Source: Adineta ricciae
Lineage: Eukaryota > Rotifera > Eurotatoria > Adinetida > Adinetidae
Length of the DNA stretch: 64,000 nt
Direction: 5' to 3'
Assembly: GCA_905250025.1 (NCBI GenBank)
Contig: CAJNOJ010000044.1
Coordinates: forward strand, 310,001-374,000
Shown here: positions 38,491-50,095 of the stretch, one piece after another
Layout: each line of letters starts with the position of its first letter
Position numbering within the stretch: the first letter of the stretch is position 1
Program-made: the position numbers and the translations under genes
The notes under the pieces: model-generated
Databases searched by the model: none
The model's input: the letters and a program-made list of their open reading frames with translations, nothing else
Told to the model about the DNA's origin: nothing

Positions 38491-39213
38491 GATGATGACT
38501 AGAGAGGAAAGCAAATTGATTTTCATGCAAGCCTTCTAGTCAAATTCTTCTTTTCTTTCCTTCTTTCTTGTTATTATTTGTTGTACAGCGATTTTGAACA
38601 AAATATATCAAAGTGATTTTCCTTTCGTTCTCTCAAACAGAAGTAACAACTGTTCGTTCTAATCGATCATTGATGTAACAGGTCGAAGTCGGCCGAGCTG
38701 ATTGAAGTAATGATATTCACAAAGAATCTTTCTCTTGTTAATTCGATAAATACAGAGTAGAATGTATATTGATTGCACACACAAAATGTGTTTGGAAAGA
38801 CTCGAGGGAAATTTTAAATTACACTTTGCTCGTTTTTTTCTTCTTCTTTATATTGTTTAGCGGTCGGCATTCAAATGATTCGCATATGAAAGTTTAATGA
38901 ATGCATGTGATTAGTTGATTGGCGAGAAAAAGAGATAGTTGAAGGATGAGGATCAGGATGATTAACTCCACCCTCATTAGACTTATTTTGATGTTTCACA
39001 GAATAGAAAAAGTGAGCAGGTGGGAAAATGGGAGTGACCAATGATGACGATGATGAACTTCACAAAGATAAACATGAAAGTCAAGGAGTTTGTCATGCAA
39101 ACTCCATATTGTCTTATCTGATTATTCATTGTTTTGCTCTATGTCGCAAATAGGTCCCAACAGGAAATCTTTTTTGTGTCATGATTGGAAGATATGCATG
39201 AGACGAACTGAAA
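38491..39213. other. Intergenic region between convergent genes
   Basis: About 720 bases holding the 3' UTRs of engrailed (+) and the minus-strand membrane protein gene. Nothing else seen. Confidence 0.5.
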
Positions 39214-39675
39214 TCAACAGTAACTTGTAGCTGCTGCTGTACAAACAACAGCTCCCGATCGTGATAAATATGATGGATCAGATGATGGTACGGACTGGTA
39301 GCCATTACGTGAACAGTAGCATGTGTAACAAGCTTTGACTATCCAAAAAAGGATGAATAAGCCAATCACAATGATACATATGATGCCAGCCGTCGTTGGC
39401 CCATTTGATTCCTCCGTATAACACAGTCTATCTGTATATGTACCACACTTATTGTTTTCTAAATACAATTCAACAGGCTAATAGACTCATGTTTGACTGA
39501 AGAATTTTACCTGGACAGCAAAATGTTCGAGGATAATCACCACATACTTTTCCTACAGAATAATTATAATGAAAAACTTTAACCGTTCATCAATCTTACC
39601 CGTCAAACAGGAATCTGCTGATACATTGGCCGTCATCAGCATGAATAGCAATCCAATTACTACTAGTTGAGACAT
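39214..39675 (-). CDS. Small cysteine-rich type I membrane protein, family unknown
   Basis: Three exons, 39600-39675, 39511-39552 and 39214-39458, with phase-1 introns of about 47 and 52 bases, give 120 residues. Visible layout: a signal peptide (MSQLVVIGLLFMLMTANVSA); a short ectodomain with six Cys (DSCLTGKVCGDYPRTFCCP, NKCGTYTDRLCY); one transmembrane helix (AGIICIIVIGLFILFWIV); a Cys cluster just inside the membrane (KACYTCYCS), suitable for palmitoylation; and a Ser/Tyr-rich cytoplasmic tail. The outline resembles shisa-like/CYYR1-type proteins (Cys-rich ectodomain, TM, Tyr/Pro tail), but I cannot assign it. The splice model is phase-consistent. Confidence 0.7.
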
Positions 39676-39808
39676 GTATCGAACGTCTTACACGCATCTA
39701 TTTGTCGAGTTTTATAGATAAACTGATAAAATGTTATGCTGATAACGATAGTCTATGAGTCATTGGATAAATTGAGTAAGCTGGAATTCAAGATAATTAG
39801 ATTTATCT

Positions 39809-41574
39809 ATGTCGCTGGGTAAATCACCACGAGAACTCGATGCAGACTGGGGCTGGTAACTTCCATGAATTAGTCATTCAAATCCTATTTATTTGTTGTA
39901 GGTTACCTGACACCGATTCCACAGCGTCAGAAGATATATCTATTGACGGAGTTCGTTTTTTTTCGAACGAGAAATATATAGAATTGTCTTTTTCCTACAT
40001 AGATTGGCGTGTTAGGCATACATTTACACCAACTTATCGTGAATAAACCATTCTATTCCGATAGGCAACAAAAGTCTATTGATGCATTTCGTATATGTAT
40101 CAGTGCTTATGCACTAACTCGGTATTCTAAAACTAGGCGTGTGTATGTCAGTGAAAAACAAGAGCCTGTTGCACGATTTGATCAAACAATACAAATGTTA
40201 ACTCGCGTAAAGTGAACAGAATAGTGTTGCGTACACATCATTGAATTTATTCTTATCGTTTTCCCAGATTTATGATAAACGTCGGGATAAACGACACCTC
40301 ACTCATGTTATTCTGTATGGCTATTCGAATGAAGACAAACGATTTGTTTTAATAGCTGATCAAGTCATTGATAGTATCAAACTCGTCTCTGTAAGACTAA
40401 ACTATGGATAATATGTATGAGAATAGAGTCATTTAGGCTCGACATATCAGTGAAGCCATCATATTTGAAAGTTCCACTGATATTTGTGTATGAATTTGAA
40501 TATATTTGATTACCTGAAAATAAAAGAATTCTAGGGAAAAGGAACTCTACTAATTGAATTGATCTTTGTTTATGGCAGACATGGTTACAACTATAGTTCA
40601 CAGGTAGAATATTTAACAAAGAAAAGAATGAATTAATAATATATTTATAAAATACTGATTAGCTTGTTTTTCAAAACGATGTTCATCTATCAAATACTAT
40701 TAAACACCTAACATTATTCGAACGCATTCATTCAACAGACGGTCCGAGTACGTACAAATCGTTCTTTCAGATAGTCCTACGCAGAAACTTCATGATAATC
40801 AGACCGCGCAACGAATGGGTAGAAAGAAGTCTACTTATTATAGCGTATGAATGTAAAGAAGGAACATTGATAATGTAGATTGTACAATCCGCCAGAAACT
40901 GATCTACCACTCTTTTTAAAACTATCATTTGATGAATTGTACCAAGTTCATGAAAACCCAATAAAGTATCCTCAAATTATCAAAGCTTTATCAACGAGTC
41001 CTAAGTGATCATAAACGTCATTTGAACCTTCTAAAAACTCCTTTGTTTTTGTTTTTCAGACACTCATCAATAAGTGCAATTATGGAAATGCAAGCCTCAA
41101 GAAAGCAACGTTTAGAAACACTTTTCAACTTCTTAACTGAAGATCCTTGTTTACCTGAACAAAACATTCTCGATCCAACAGTATCGCGTTTACTTCCATG
41201 GAGTATAGCTTATTGGAAACGCGCCCTGTCAGGTTTACCTCTACATGCCAGCAATCTAGACTTCAACGGTTCCCAGGTGAGTTTCATCATCATTCAAGTT
41301 TTTAAGACTATTTGCAGATCTATCTAAAAATGACTACATTTCATGATTATAGACTGACATCACACATCTTACAAATACGTCACCTGTTCTTCGTCAAGTT
41401 ATTGATCGCGAAGAACATTACGTCTCGCTAACTAACAGTACAACGAAGTAAACTATTTGTAAGGTAGTTTAAGTACTTTAATAATTGGGATTTCTTTTAT
41501 TTTGTAGTCTGGAAATGTTAAAAACTCGCGTTCATCGCGTAATTCATCATTTTTTCGAATTACTTCGTCAGTAA
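39809..41574 (+). CDS. Unrecognised multi-exon gene
   Basis: At least ten short exons. Supported pieces: 39809-39855 (MSLGKSPRELDADWGW), 39902 to about 39947, about 40004-40205, 40269-40390, 40427-40478, 40536-40603, 40664-40750, 40881-41005, 41061-41276, 41354-41449 and 41509-41574 (ending HHFFELLRQ-stop). Introns are about 45-70 bp. The splice around 40740-40880 is uncertain because no solution is fully convincing. The protein looks globular, with alternating beta-like and helical stretches (HLTHVILYGYSNEDKRFVLIADQVI, GTLLIELIFVYGRHGY, RLLPWSIAYWKRALSGLPLH). I do not recognise the family. It is convergent with the FAM149 gene, whose stop is about 420 bases downstream. Confidence 0.55.
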
Positions 41575-41991
41575 TAACAACTGAACCGCACAGCAATTGG
41601 CAGCAGAATTTCCAATAGGAACAAAGAAAAGTTATTTACACACTACACGCTAGAAGATGACGAAGTCCGATGATTATGTACATAAATAAAAAAAACAAAT
41701 TGAAAGAAGAAAGAGAGACGTCGAACAAACAAAGAAAAAAAAAGAGTGAAAGGATGAAAGAAAGAGACGCGCAATACTTTACTTTCTCTTCTTGTCCACT
41801 CACCATCATCAGCATCATTATTCAAATTAGTTGCCAAAAACAGAATTGTTGTGTCAAAGGGATAAACAAATAAAAAAAAGGAAGAAAGATTGTTTTTATA
41901 ACAATCGCTGAGTAAATGCAAAGAAAAATTCTTCGAATATAGAAATCCTCCGATGGTATTGTTATACACATGAACAGAAGATTTGCTTTTT

Positions 41992-43907
41992 TCAACATAT
42001 ACGTGTCGCAGGCACTTTGATAGCACCTGACGAAGAAGAAGGTGGTGGAGGTTTATTAATTACAGATCTTTTTTGCTGTTGTGCTTGTTGTGGATGATGG
42101 GTTCGTGCGATAGCAGTTGCTCGAAATGCGGTCGAGGCAATCGATGTTGTTGTAACTGTACGTGTCGGGCTCATTGATGATGAATTGATTAAATCTTTTG
42201 TAGAAGTTATCGTAAACGGCCTAGGCACTCGTTGTAATTTTCTCACAGTTGCTCCTAGTCGAGGTTTGACACCTATAGATGCGTTTGAACCAGTACTCGT
42301 GCCGCTAACTGCTCTTGTAGCTGGAGGAATTGCATCTGTTATCGATGTACTGATCGTATTCGACCGAGTGTTGAGCGATTGTTCGCTACCAAATAAACGT
42401 TCGATAGCGATCGGTGGTAAACGTGTAATCGGTTCAAGATTCTGTGTATTGGAATTTAATGTGGTTGCAGAACGATAGCGCCATGGTGACGGTGCTGGCC
42501 GTGTCGGAATATGAGATGTTTGTGGTGTAGATGAACTCAGTTGAATTGGAAGATTGCCAACTGCGGTACCAACTAGAGAGATCTGCTGTTGCTGTGTTTG
42601 ATTTCGTTTTTCATTTGTTAGAGATGTCGGTGCTCTTTCATTAGGTGGTGGTGGTGGTGGTGGCGGCAGCGGTGGCCCTTGAGATTTTCTTGGCGAGGTT
42701 GGGGCAGTGGCGTTAGGAGTAGGATTTGTTATACGCAGTGGTGTTACACGTAACAAACTAGTTAACTTTACATTTGGCTCAGGTGTAGAACGAAACGGTA
42801 GGGAGGTGATGCTGGTCTGATATTGTTGTAAGGCATAGTTCGTCGGTGATCCGGTCGGTAATGAAAGGCGGTTCTGTGATGCTGGATGTGGTGGTAATGA
42901 TGTTGGGCGTAGTTTTCGCCGCAGCATGACAGAATTTTTTGCACAAACTTGCTTCGCATATCGTTGCAATAACGACTGTTGATCAGTAAAGAATTGTTGG
43001 AGTAAAGCGGATGCTAATGTCGTAATTATACTGTCTTTCAAACATTTGATGAGAAATTGTGGATGTTTAGCACGGCCATGTGTTGATCGATCTGAGGAAC
43101 AATCTCCATTTTCGTCATCGTCATCATCAGTGTCGAATGAATCATGAGCACCATTACTAAAACGATCACCTGGATAAGTATTAGTTGCGTCAGCATCGTC
43201 AAGATCATCTTCGAAATCGGAATTATTCGTTAATTCTGAACCTTCAATAGAATCAATCGATGAACGACCAGACGTTGGCTCATCGAGCGGAGTCTAGAAG
43301 TTAAAAAGATAAACCTACAAATGTTCTTTTGACAAACATGAACAAGCAATCGATTCTAATACATATAAATAATTAAACTGTTTTTCTTTGTTGCTAAGAG
43401 TACTTAATCATTCTTGTTTTTCTTCATGAGATTCGAACAGAGTGAAGCAAATTGAAGTGAATTTATTTTTCGGAATAGAAACATAAATCAATAGAAACAT
43501 TCCTACTTGTTTTTCATGAGAAATATTACGATTTTAATTGGAAAAACAAACTCTTATTTCTATAGTTACGTTAATTACTCGTATTTTGCTTAACTTACGT
43601 CGATTTCATTGAAATTATAACTCGACATTTTCAGATTTCCAGATGATTGTTCGAAGAATAAGGATGGTGCAGACGTTAAAAATTCTTGTCGATTAATGGG
43701 ACAAATCTGACCACGTATTCGAAAATGCGGTCGACTCGACCATTCTTCGCAGATTTTCTTGATATTCGACCGCTTCGGCGGTTCTTCGCCATAGAGAACT
43801 GCATCGATTTGATCGAATTCACGTCGTGAGCGTCCACTGGTTTCACGAGCATCATCTTCATCATAGCCAGACAATAAACTTGATCCACTTACTGAATGTG
43901 CACACAT
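41992..43907 (-). CDS. FAM149B: FAM149 family protein (DUF3719), FAM149B1-like
   Basis: Two exons, 43599-43907 and 41992-43293, joined by a phase-0 intron of 305 bases, long for this window; 536 residues. The first exon carries the family domain: FDQIDAVLYGEE, then IKKICEEW and HFRIRGQICPINRQEF, matching the FAM149 pattern ID-LLY, L-EEC-QW, FPHLRI-G-Q. The second exon begins with an acidic region (DTDDDDDENGD) and becomes a long disordered Pro/Ser/Thr-rich tail with an eight-proline run. FAM149B1 is linked to primary cilia and Joubert syndrome in humans; a ciliary role here is inference. Tail sequence is low-complexity and not conserved. Confidence 0.72.
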
Positions 43908-44913
43908 GTTTACAATTTGAGATCGAATTAATGTATAAAAATATTTGTCACGAAAAAATCTTCATACATTCGTTGTAAGAAAGAGAATCCTCAATATCCC
44001 AGACTACATTCTGGCATGGAAAATCAATCTAAAACTAAACAGATGGAACGAATTCGTAAGAAATAAATTATGTCCTTATGACAACAAAAGAATAGAACAG
44101 ACATGCTACAAAACGTCTGTCTGAAGAAAAACGCGTAAATTCTAAATTAGACACACGTAGGAATACAATCAAGTGTTAACGAGAAACACGACAGTCTAAG
44201 CTTGTTTCGAATATGTTATGAAAGAAATATGGATAATCACTATTGACAAGTCTTTTCTTTTTGTCTTCGTCGCGTTTTTTTTCTTCTATTTTTGTATTCT
44301 CTCTCTTTCTCATCTTAAAATCAAATTCCTACAATCTTGCTTCTCACTACTCATTTCCCGAACGCAGAAGAGAAGTCGGAGCAAGTTTCTTTTTCTTTTT
44401 CTTCGTCCTTTGTTTTGATTCCATAATTTTTACTCTTGCCACTATCGAAATATGTGTTTACTTAACTCAGACAAGCAAGTCGTCCATTGTTATGGTTCGT
44501 TTCCAGGAGACTACTTAGGATCGGTGTTCGACAATCGAAATCCAGTTAAAAGAGTAAAATGCCGTTAATGAAAATACGAAAAATCTGACTCAAGCCTTTT
44601 TCTCAAATTTTTTCGTGAAAAACCTGACAACAGAGGTCGCATGTTGACATGAACAGAAAGCTCAAAGAATTCCGTTTATATTGTTCGAAATTGCATACGT
44701 GGGTATCACTAAGAAATTTGCGACATTAATATTAAATCCTTGCAGGAAAATTTATCTTTTATTCTTTAATATTTCTCATATGTTTCCCTTACATTTCAAT
44801 AGTTCATATTGAATGTAATACAAAATATCAGATAGATATTAGGAAAAAAACACATATGTATTATTGAATTCATTCAAGAATATGAAACAGAAACTAGCTT
44901 GATTTAAGCACTT
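43908..44913. other. Intergenic region, no gene recognised
   Basis: About 1 kb between the FAM149 start and the EF-hand gene stop, both minus strand. It should hold the FAM149 promoter and the EF-hand gene 3' UTR. Confidence 0.5.
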
Positions 44914-47173
44914 CTAACTCAATAATGCTCGTTGTATATGTAAGTCTAATATTGAATTGTCCTTAAAACGAAATAACGCTTTGCCGCGATCAAGATATGA
45001 TTCGATGTAGATGACTATGGGTATCAGAGCAATAAATTCTAATCGATTTAGTTTGGTTGTTTTGATTCTTGGAAGAAGTGTTTCTAATTCTTTGCTGATT
45101 TGTTCATATTTGCCATTAGTTGTTCGATTCATAATCAATGCAACGAGATTATCGAAATTTATGGTTGATGTGACAGGTGAATAGCGTTTGTCAAATTCAT
45201 CAAGTAATTCAAGTATATCTTCACGATAATAATTGAAATCAACATCATCTAATAGTGAATTCCATATATATGGACTAAATGAAAGAAAGAATGATTTATC
45301 AGAGAGAAAATGTTTTCTCTTACTCTTGTTCTGATATCATATCAACAAGTACTGCTGTTGTAAAAAACTCTTGTAGACCAAAATAGGTTGATTCACTAGT
45401 GATGTCGTATAACTAAGATAGAAAAGATTTGTACGAGAAAAGTTTGTTCGAAGAACTGCTTTGTTTTACTGACCACACGAAAGAACGTTTCTTGTGGACG
45501 AGGTAAATTTGACGGTAAACATTTTTGTACTTGAGAATAGGTTAGATGTCTGAAACGCAAGTGTTTGTTTTATGAATTATAATACTTCACAACAAGATCT
45601 ATCGTACGTACCCATCCCGATCAGTATCAAACTGTTGAAATAATCGTTTCAGTTTGTTTCGATCTGCTTCACTCAATAATGAACCGACAACCATATGCTA
45701 TGACAAGAATGAGAATATATTGCGAAGTCAAAGAAATGCAAAATACTTGCCTTGAGTGGATTATTAGATTTTGTTGGTGGCTGATTGGTAGAATGCACTG
45801 CAGTCGTTGATCGACTCAGCGAACTATCTGAGCGGTACAATGGTGGTGATTTACATTTTAAACTTGTTTTTTGTGCAAGATTAGCTTGAATCATACGATC
45901 TTTGATCAATGGTAAGTGTTGTTGATCTGCAATTAATGAAACAGAACGACGAGATGTGAAAATTGGGAGGATTGGTGTTGGTTGGAGAACCGGTCGATTG
46001 CTATTCGTTGCTGACACTGTTTGAAATCGCCTACGTCAAGCATAAAACTTGGTAGAAAAAGTATCGTTCCAGATACAAACAAAACGTACGATGCTTTTTG
46101 AATGTAAGCAGATGGAACTGCTTTAGTAACTAGAAGCAATGATAATTGTACGCGTTATTCTATTCAGTACAACGTTATTTACTAGATGATGGTGGCTTTT
46201 TCGTTAATGGAGGTAGCTTCAATGGAACTTTGGTAGATGGCTGTTGCACTCTTTTGAATAATCTCGGCGAGGTTTGATTACTCGACGTTGGTGTTTTGCC
46301 AAGGATTGTCATCGATGATTTCTAAGATAATAGAACACTTGAATAATAGCATAATTGTACAAAATACGCAATGAATATGTTTACAGAGGAGAAGAGGAGT
46401 ATGATACACGTTCACCTACTTCAACTAGATCTTGTGCAGACGGATTTAGACGATGACTTGATGAAATAATTTGCAATTTGTCAGATGCTGTCGAATCACT
46501 TGTACCAGAGATATACGAACTTCGTGTTCTGCAAATACAAATGCTTGTCTTTCATTAACTAGTAACGAAATGTGCAAATGATTTTAAGTGCTTTTTAAGC
46601 AAATACGCTCGACACTACGTTTTAAAACTCAATATTTTTATATTGACTTTTTTATCGAATATAAACAAAAAATATTTGAGAAAACCTATCGACATGACAT
46701 GTGATTCTTACTTTGAGTGAAAATTCTCGTGTGCTTTTCGACTAATGTTGTTCGTTAGTCGTTTAGGCAATTGCAAGATGGTTTGATCAACTCTGGTTAG
46801 TTTACACTTAGGAATAACAGATGAATAAACATGTTTCGACGATATTTGAGGGTTAGATCTCCTAGTACCAACGATTTCAAGCGCTGGAATTTCGATCGGA
46901 ACACCGGGAGGTGCGCAAGTTTGTCTGTGCTGAAAGACTTCTTGACGATCTTTGTTAATATCCACATTTGAATTATTCTGAGCGAAGAAAAAAAGAATGA
47001 GTTCACGTATGAATACAATGTTCTTGAATGATTTTACTTGACTGGAACGTTGAAGGTCATGTAACTAAAGAGACATATTTGATTGAGAGAAAAAAAATGA
47101 GAAAACTACTTACCAACGATACGCCAACGATAGATTCATGTTGAAATGGGTGACGCGAATCAATCACGTTCAT
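44914..47173 (-). CDS. EF-hand domain protein with disordered N-terminal half
   Basis: Eleven exons: 47114-47173, 47038-47064, 46712-46977, 46420-46528, 46183-46321, 46090-46129, 45751-46030, 45612-45697, 45474-45549, 45324-45412 and 44914-45274. The summed frame is consistent, 510 residues. The first half is basic, Ser/Thr/Pro-rich and probably disordered. The second half is helical, with one recognisable calcium-binding loop, FQQFDTDRDGHLTYSQ (Asp at 1, 3 and 5, Gly at 6, but Gln instead of Glu at 12), followed by divergent helix pairs that may be degenerate EF-hands (ELLDEFDKRYS, INFDNLVALI). The intron at 45698-45750 starts with GC (AAG/GCAAGT), a GC-AG intron. I cannot place it in a named EF-hand family. 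Confidence 0.75.
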
Positions 47174-47507
47174 CGTGTAACTCAAGTACTCGAGAATATT
47201 TTGATAGAAACTGGTTTCTTTCAACTTTTGATTATATTATCCTTTAATTTTTCTTCTTTTTCAACTCGTATTCGTTTCTTTAATGTTATTCTATCGATTA
47301 CTCGAATCAAAAAAGAAAAAAAGAAACACAAGTGTGGCAGAAAAATAGTTGAGAAAGAAAGAGAAGAAAAGAAAACAGTCTAAACATTGAAATTGACACT
47401 GATACAACATACAAGCGCGAATACAAACATTATTAATGAAAAAAAACTCTATAATAATAGCAATTGTTCGTGTAGTGCTTTTGCTTTTCTTTTTCTTCGT
47501 TTTTAAT
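47174..47507. other. Short intergenic spacer
   Basis: About 330 bases between the EF-hand gene start and the SLC10-like stop, both minus strand. It holds the 3' UTR of the transporter gene and the EF-hand promoter. A-rich/T-rich sequence; nothing else seen. Confidence 0.5.
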
Positions 47508-49411
47508 TTAGAGGTTCTGCAGCATTTCGGCAATGTCTTCTTTTTTCGTACTTTCTTCTTCATTCACTGATGGTTTCCCATTTTTTAATGAATCTGCGTG
47601 AAGTTCTTTTCCTTTTCGGTACTTCATCACACGACTTCGAATAACATAGATCAACCACAATGGCTTTGTCGTTAGGAAAGCAACCACGAGTGGTACGACA
47701 ACTGCTTGCGTTGCATAAGGCTGCGGAAACGAATAGAAAATAATCATAAAAGCAATACCAACATTCTGTATTCCAGCTTCAATACCAATCGTTTTTACAT
47801 GCGCCCATTCCAGACCACATATATAAGCCAATAGAGCACCACATATAAAGCCCAAGTAAGGTAACAACGGTGCTGTCAAGGCGGTATATATATCAATCAT
47901 GCTTAGCAGATACCAATTTACGATTGAGCCGAAAATGAGAAAGAAAATTAAAAGAAATAACATCATCGGCTTGACAAGTTTTTCGATAATTGATCGCGTT
48001 CGCGGTGAATAGTGACTTATAACAATGCCGATACTATACGGAACAACAACAAGTGCTAATGTACGAACAAGACCTAGGAATGGTACGCGTATAGCTAATT
48101 TATCCGTATAGATTCGTCCTAATGTATAAAAATAGAGTGGCATCATGACGAAAGACGAAGCAGTTGAGACAAATGACATCACAGCTGATAGATTAACATC
48201 GCCATCGAATAAAAGCGTCCATTGATTGGACGCACCGCTGCCTAAAATCACACGCATCTTCTCACGTCTTTTTAACAAATTTTCTTCTACCTGGACAGCA
48301 ACCGATAACAAAAAGTGCAAGACTGTATAAAGGCGTATAGTTAAATAATTTTGCTATGCCTACTGCTAAGAATGGCATAAGACCAAACTGACTGATGAAT
48401 CCAATCAAAACTGCTTTTGGTCTTCGCACTAAATCAATTAAAACTTTTGTGTCGAGTAAAATACCCATTTGTATGGAAATCAAAATAACTAAAAATGGCA
48501 TAATGAAAATGAATATCTTGTCGATAAGGCGTTTTGGTTGCGAAACAAGAACTTTCAAGTGCCATTGCTGTGTATACGTGGAATCATCGTTGTGAAAAAC
48601 ATCCAAAGTAATTGTTAAAGTTATTTGATCCATTCGAGTGGTTTCGATTGACCATAGTAAGTTAAGCTGCGATGGATTTTTCAGATCGATTAGCGTTGGA
48701 GATGGATAAGCATTAAAAATATGACCACGTGCATTTTTTCCAGGCACTAGAAATACAAGGGAGAAATGTTACGGCATGTCATCATAAACTCATTTCAATT
48801 GAGCTTTGCAATCTTATCTTCTCGGAGAAAAACAGTTTTTTTTACGAAGGTAAAAGATAAGAATAAGAACGAAAAACGTCACAGGATCATAACGTTACAT
48901 AAGATATTATCAAAATCATAGTAAACATCTCAACTTGACCTATTATTTCCTCAAATCATGGGTAGAATATGTCTAATTGGATCGGAATGCGTTCAGAAGA
49001 ACGAACATATTTCGATTTCTAAAGTCTCGCGATGATTTACTTACGAATGAATAGATCTTCAAGTAGAATATTATTGGAATTGTTTGCATCAATTGTTTTC
49101 GCCGGTACTATGATTTCCTTTTGAATATTAACAACTCGTGGGTCAGTTGATTGAACTTGAAACTTAAATCCCACCACTTCCAGTTTCGTCTTTCTATCAT
49201 TTTGATAAAGTTCATCAGGATTAATTTTTATTGAAACATAACGTGTTTGAAATAAAGGTATTTGATAAGTTTTATTCTGATAAGACTTGGCATTTTCGAC
49301 AACTTCATTTGTGTCATCCTTTGCTTTCATCAGGTATATCTCCACGCAATGAACACATGGAAGGAGAAGTATAAATAGGTAGAAGCTTTTAGTCGTGTGC
49401 AGCATATGCAT
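47508..49411 (-). CDS. SLC10 family (sodium/bile acid cotransporter-like) membrane protein, SLC10A3/P3-like
   Basis: Three exons: 49045-49411, 48291-48746 and 47508-48241, both introns phase 1; 518 residues from the first ATG (MHMLHTTKSFYLFILLL). The N-terminus is a signal-like segment followed by a long, mostly beta-type extracellular region of about 200 residues, with no similarity to classical NTCP/ASBT N-termini but like the extended N-terminus of SLC10A3. Then comes the SBF transmembrane domain: multiple helices with the family motif CCPGSGASNQW followed by DVNLSAVMSFVST, and the later GLEWAHVKTIGIEAGIQNVGIAF (the SLC10 G-E-x-G-x-Q-N signature). The C-tail is charged and cytoplasmic. Substrate cannot be told. 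The intron before the last exon is 49 bp, the one after exon 1 is 298 bp. Confidence 0.87.
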
Positions 49412-50095
49412 CTTGTTCGATAAATATATTTTTGCGCTTCTTAACCGTTGAGTATTCTTCGTTACTGCTTTGTTCTTCAACGTACTTTTTTATTACGAGA
49501 CAACCGAAAAGAAAATATACGCAACGACAGAACGATAAGATAATAAAACATAGATAGGATTACTTTCATCGATATATATATATATATGTAAATTTCACTA
49601 TGTTCGATATTGACAACTTACGTATGTTGATACATCGATTTCAAACGTTGACATGTTAAATGATGACTATTAATCAACTTTGTTTAAACGGATGTCATCA
49701 GTAAATAGTTGTAAGCACGAGATCACTCTCATGTATGTCTATTATGCACTGATGACTTAGTCTTCACCTCACGACTTTTCTTTTAAATTTTCTCTTCAAT
49801 GCCATTCCTTCACATTTCTTGAACACTTACGCCAGATGATCTTTAGCTTTTGCAGGAAGAAGGACAAAGACATGTCAGGAACATTTTGTCATAAAAAAAG
49901 AACTTGAGCATCCCAGCGGTATATAAATCTTTTCTTAAAGATAGCTTAAACATTTTATGAAAGTCATGTGAACAAGTGAATCATATGGCAAAGTACTATC
50001 GTAAGAATTTGCTATTCTTATCAGCCGGTATATGTAAATACGCTGCTGTGTTCTTTCCTTTTTCAGTCGAAAATACCCAGTATTTCGTTAGAAGA
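49412..50095. promoter_or_regulatory. Divergent upstream region of the SLC10-like gene (-) and the double-Rab gene (+)
   Basis: About 680 bases. It contains a short (TA)n tract (49572-49587). An open stretch in frame with the GTPase runs from an ATG at 49985; a 39-base GT-AG segment ends at 50066 within it and can be spliced or read through in frame, so the start at 50096 is a choice, not a certainty. Confidence 0.4.
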
